Assembly (NCBI GenBank): GCA_028822445.1
Contig: JAPKDQ010000004.1
Location: 1-64,000 of the forward strand
Source: Rhodospirillaceae bacterium
GTDB lineage: Bacteria > Pseudomonadota > Alphaproteobacteria > Rhodospirillales > Rhodospirillaceae
Direction of reading: 5' to 3'
DNA: 64,000 bases
This document shows, piece after piece, positions 63,649 through 64,000 of the stretch; positions within the stretch are counted from its first letter, which is position 1; every line of letters begins with the position of its first letter. A model generated the notes under the pieces. It was not told where the DNA came from. It did not search any database and was given only the letters and a program-made list of their open reading frames with translations. The position numbers were made by a program, and so were the translations under genes.

Positions 63649-64000
63649 ATGAAATTACACAAAAAAAACGTTATAATTGTAGCGAGCTTTGCTCTGGCCA
63701 TGGGTTTAATTTCGACCCCAGTTCCTGCGATCGCCAATTATTTACCAGCTGATACGACGATACTTCGCTGGCTTGATAAAGTTACCGGCCGCGTGAGCAC
63801 GCTTGAAGCAAGGGTCGGCGATACTGTTGCCATAGGGACGTTGTCGATACAAGTATACACCTGCATGACCCGGCCACCAGAGGAAGCACCAGAAAGCGCA
63901 GCCTTTCTAAAAATCATAGACAGACAATCAGAACTTTCGAATGCAGAGGTTTTTTCTGGTTGGATGTTTGCTTCTAGTCCAGCTTTGTCTGCGATGGACC
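63649..64000 (+). CDS. DUF2155 family protein (3' end outside window)
   Basis: At least 117 residues, open to the right edge. A signal peptide (about 1-27) precedes LRWLDKVTGRVSTLEARVGD, YTCMTRPPEEAPESAAFLKI and VFSGWMFASSPALSAMD, the conserved blocks of DUF2155 (PF09923). This family is seen next to NDUFA12 and mlaD in alphaproteobacteria; its role is unknown. A leucyl/phenylalanyl-tRNA transferase gene often follows. Confidence 0.9.
   Translation, partial: MKLHKKNVIIVASFALAMGLISTPVPAIANYLPADTTILRWLDKVTGRVSTLEARVGDTVAIGTLSIQVYTCMTRPPEEAPESAAFLKIIDRQSELSNAEVFSGWMFASSPALSAMD

Noticed and set aside
1-64000. CRISPR arrays, prophages and insertion sequences
   Set aside because: No spaced identical repeats, transposases, integrases or phage structural genes were seen in any part of the window.

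Overview
The window looks like chromosomal DNA of a roughly 50% GC alphaproteobacterium, probably a free-living aerobic, perhaps marine, heterotroph. The best lineage evidence is at the right edge: a mitochondrial-type complex I subunit (NDUFA12), MlaD-family proteins and a DUF2155 protein in tight order. A Rrf2-regulated suf operon with sufU and sufT, a B12-dependent ribonucleotide reductase, bioMNY, a SapC protein and an N-formylglutamate amidohydrolase agree with this. I cannot name a genus. I saw no CRISPR array, intact IS element or prophage.

Layout. 1-9.2 kb: end of a lysine/alanine-repeat histone-like gene, two related class I methyltransferases, an AI-2E-family permease, a TonB-dependent receptor, a spermidine-synthase-like protein, a cold-shock gene, and a small methyltransferase/flavodoxin operon closed by a clear terminator. 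9.2-18.7 kb: mixed metabolic genes (DUF1838, prostaglandin-reductase-like MDR enzyme, MFS exporter, GST, SapC). These include an SDR-fold protein that carries the complete halohydrin dehalogenase fingerprint, followed by an oligopeptide-type binding protein, YaaA and an ArsC/Spx-like protein. 18.1-23.9 kb: a compact run of DUF1330, SLC13 transporter, bioM, bioN, bioY and an acyl-CoA ligase-like gene, several with overlapping stop/start codons. 24.1-31.9 kb: SnoaL-like protein, two-component pair, carboxymuconolactone-decarboxylase-like protein, two tandem MDR dehydrogenases and a tannase/feruloyl esterase.

32.2-35.5 kb is a zinc module (zur-znuC-znuB opposite znuA, with a palindromic operator candidate between them). 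35.8-42.5 kb is the complete suf operon (regulator-B-C-D-S-U-T-A). 42.5-46.8 kb has a receiver-domain fragment, a HIG1 membrane protein, a TSUP permease, N-formylglutamate amidohydrolase and tRNA-Val(GAC). A 725-base stretch without recognisable genes and an unusual methyltransferase-like gene follow; this may be a decayed insertion. 47-57.2 kb holds a second orphan peptide-binding protein, a second DUF1838 protein (Tat type), parE, a thioesterase, an FAD-linked oxidase, a FemAB/DUF482 protein, RidA and serA. 57.2-64 kb holds a nucleotidyltransferase-fold protein that has lost most of its catalytic acidic residues, downstream of nrdJ. Upstream of nrdJ are NrdR-like boxes at 31-base spacing. 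The NDUFA12-mlaD-mlaD-DUF2155 cluster follows.

The items most worth pursuing are the halohydrin dehalogenase (14340-15071), the degenerate CD-NTase-like protein behind nrdJ (57225-58211), the NrdR-like box array, the 13-bp hairpin inside the 3' end of the GST gene, and the structured intergenic element at 32.07-32.13 kb.
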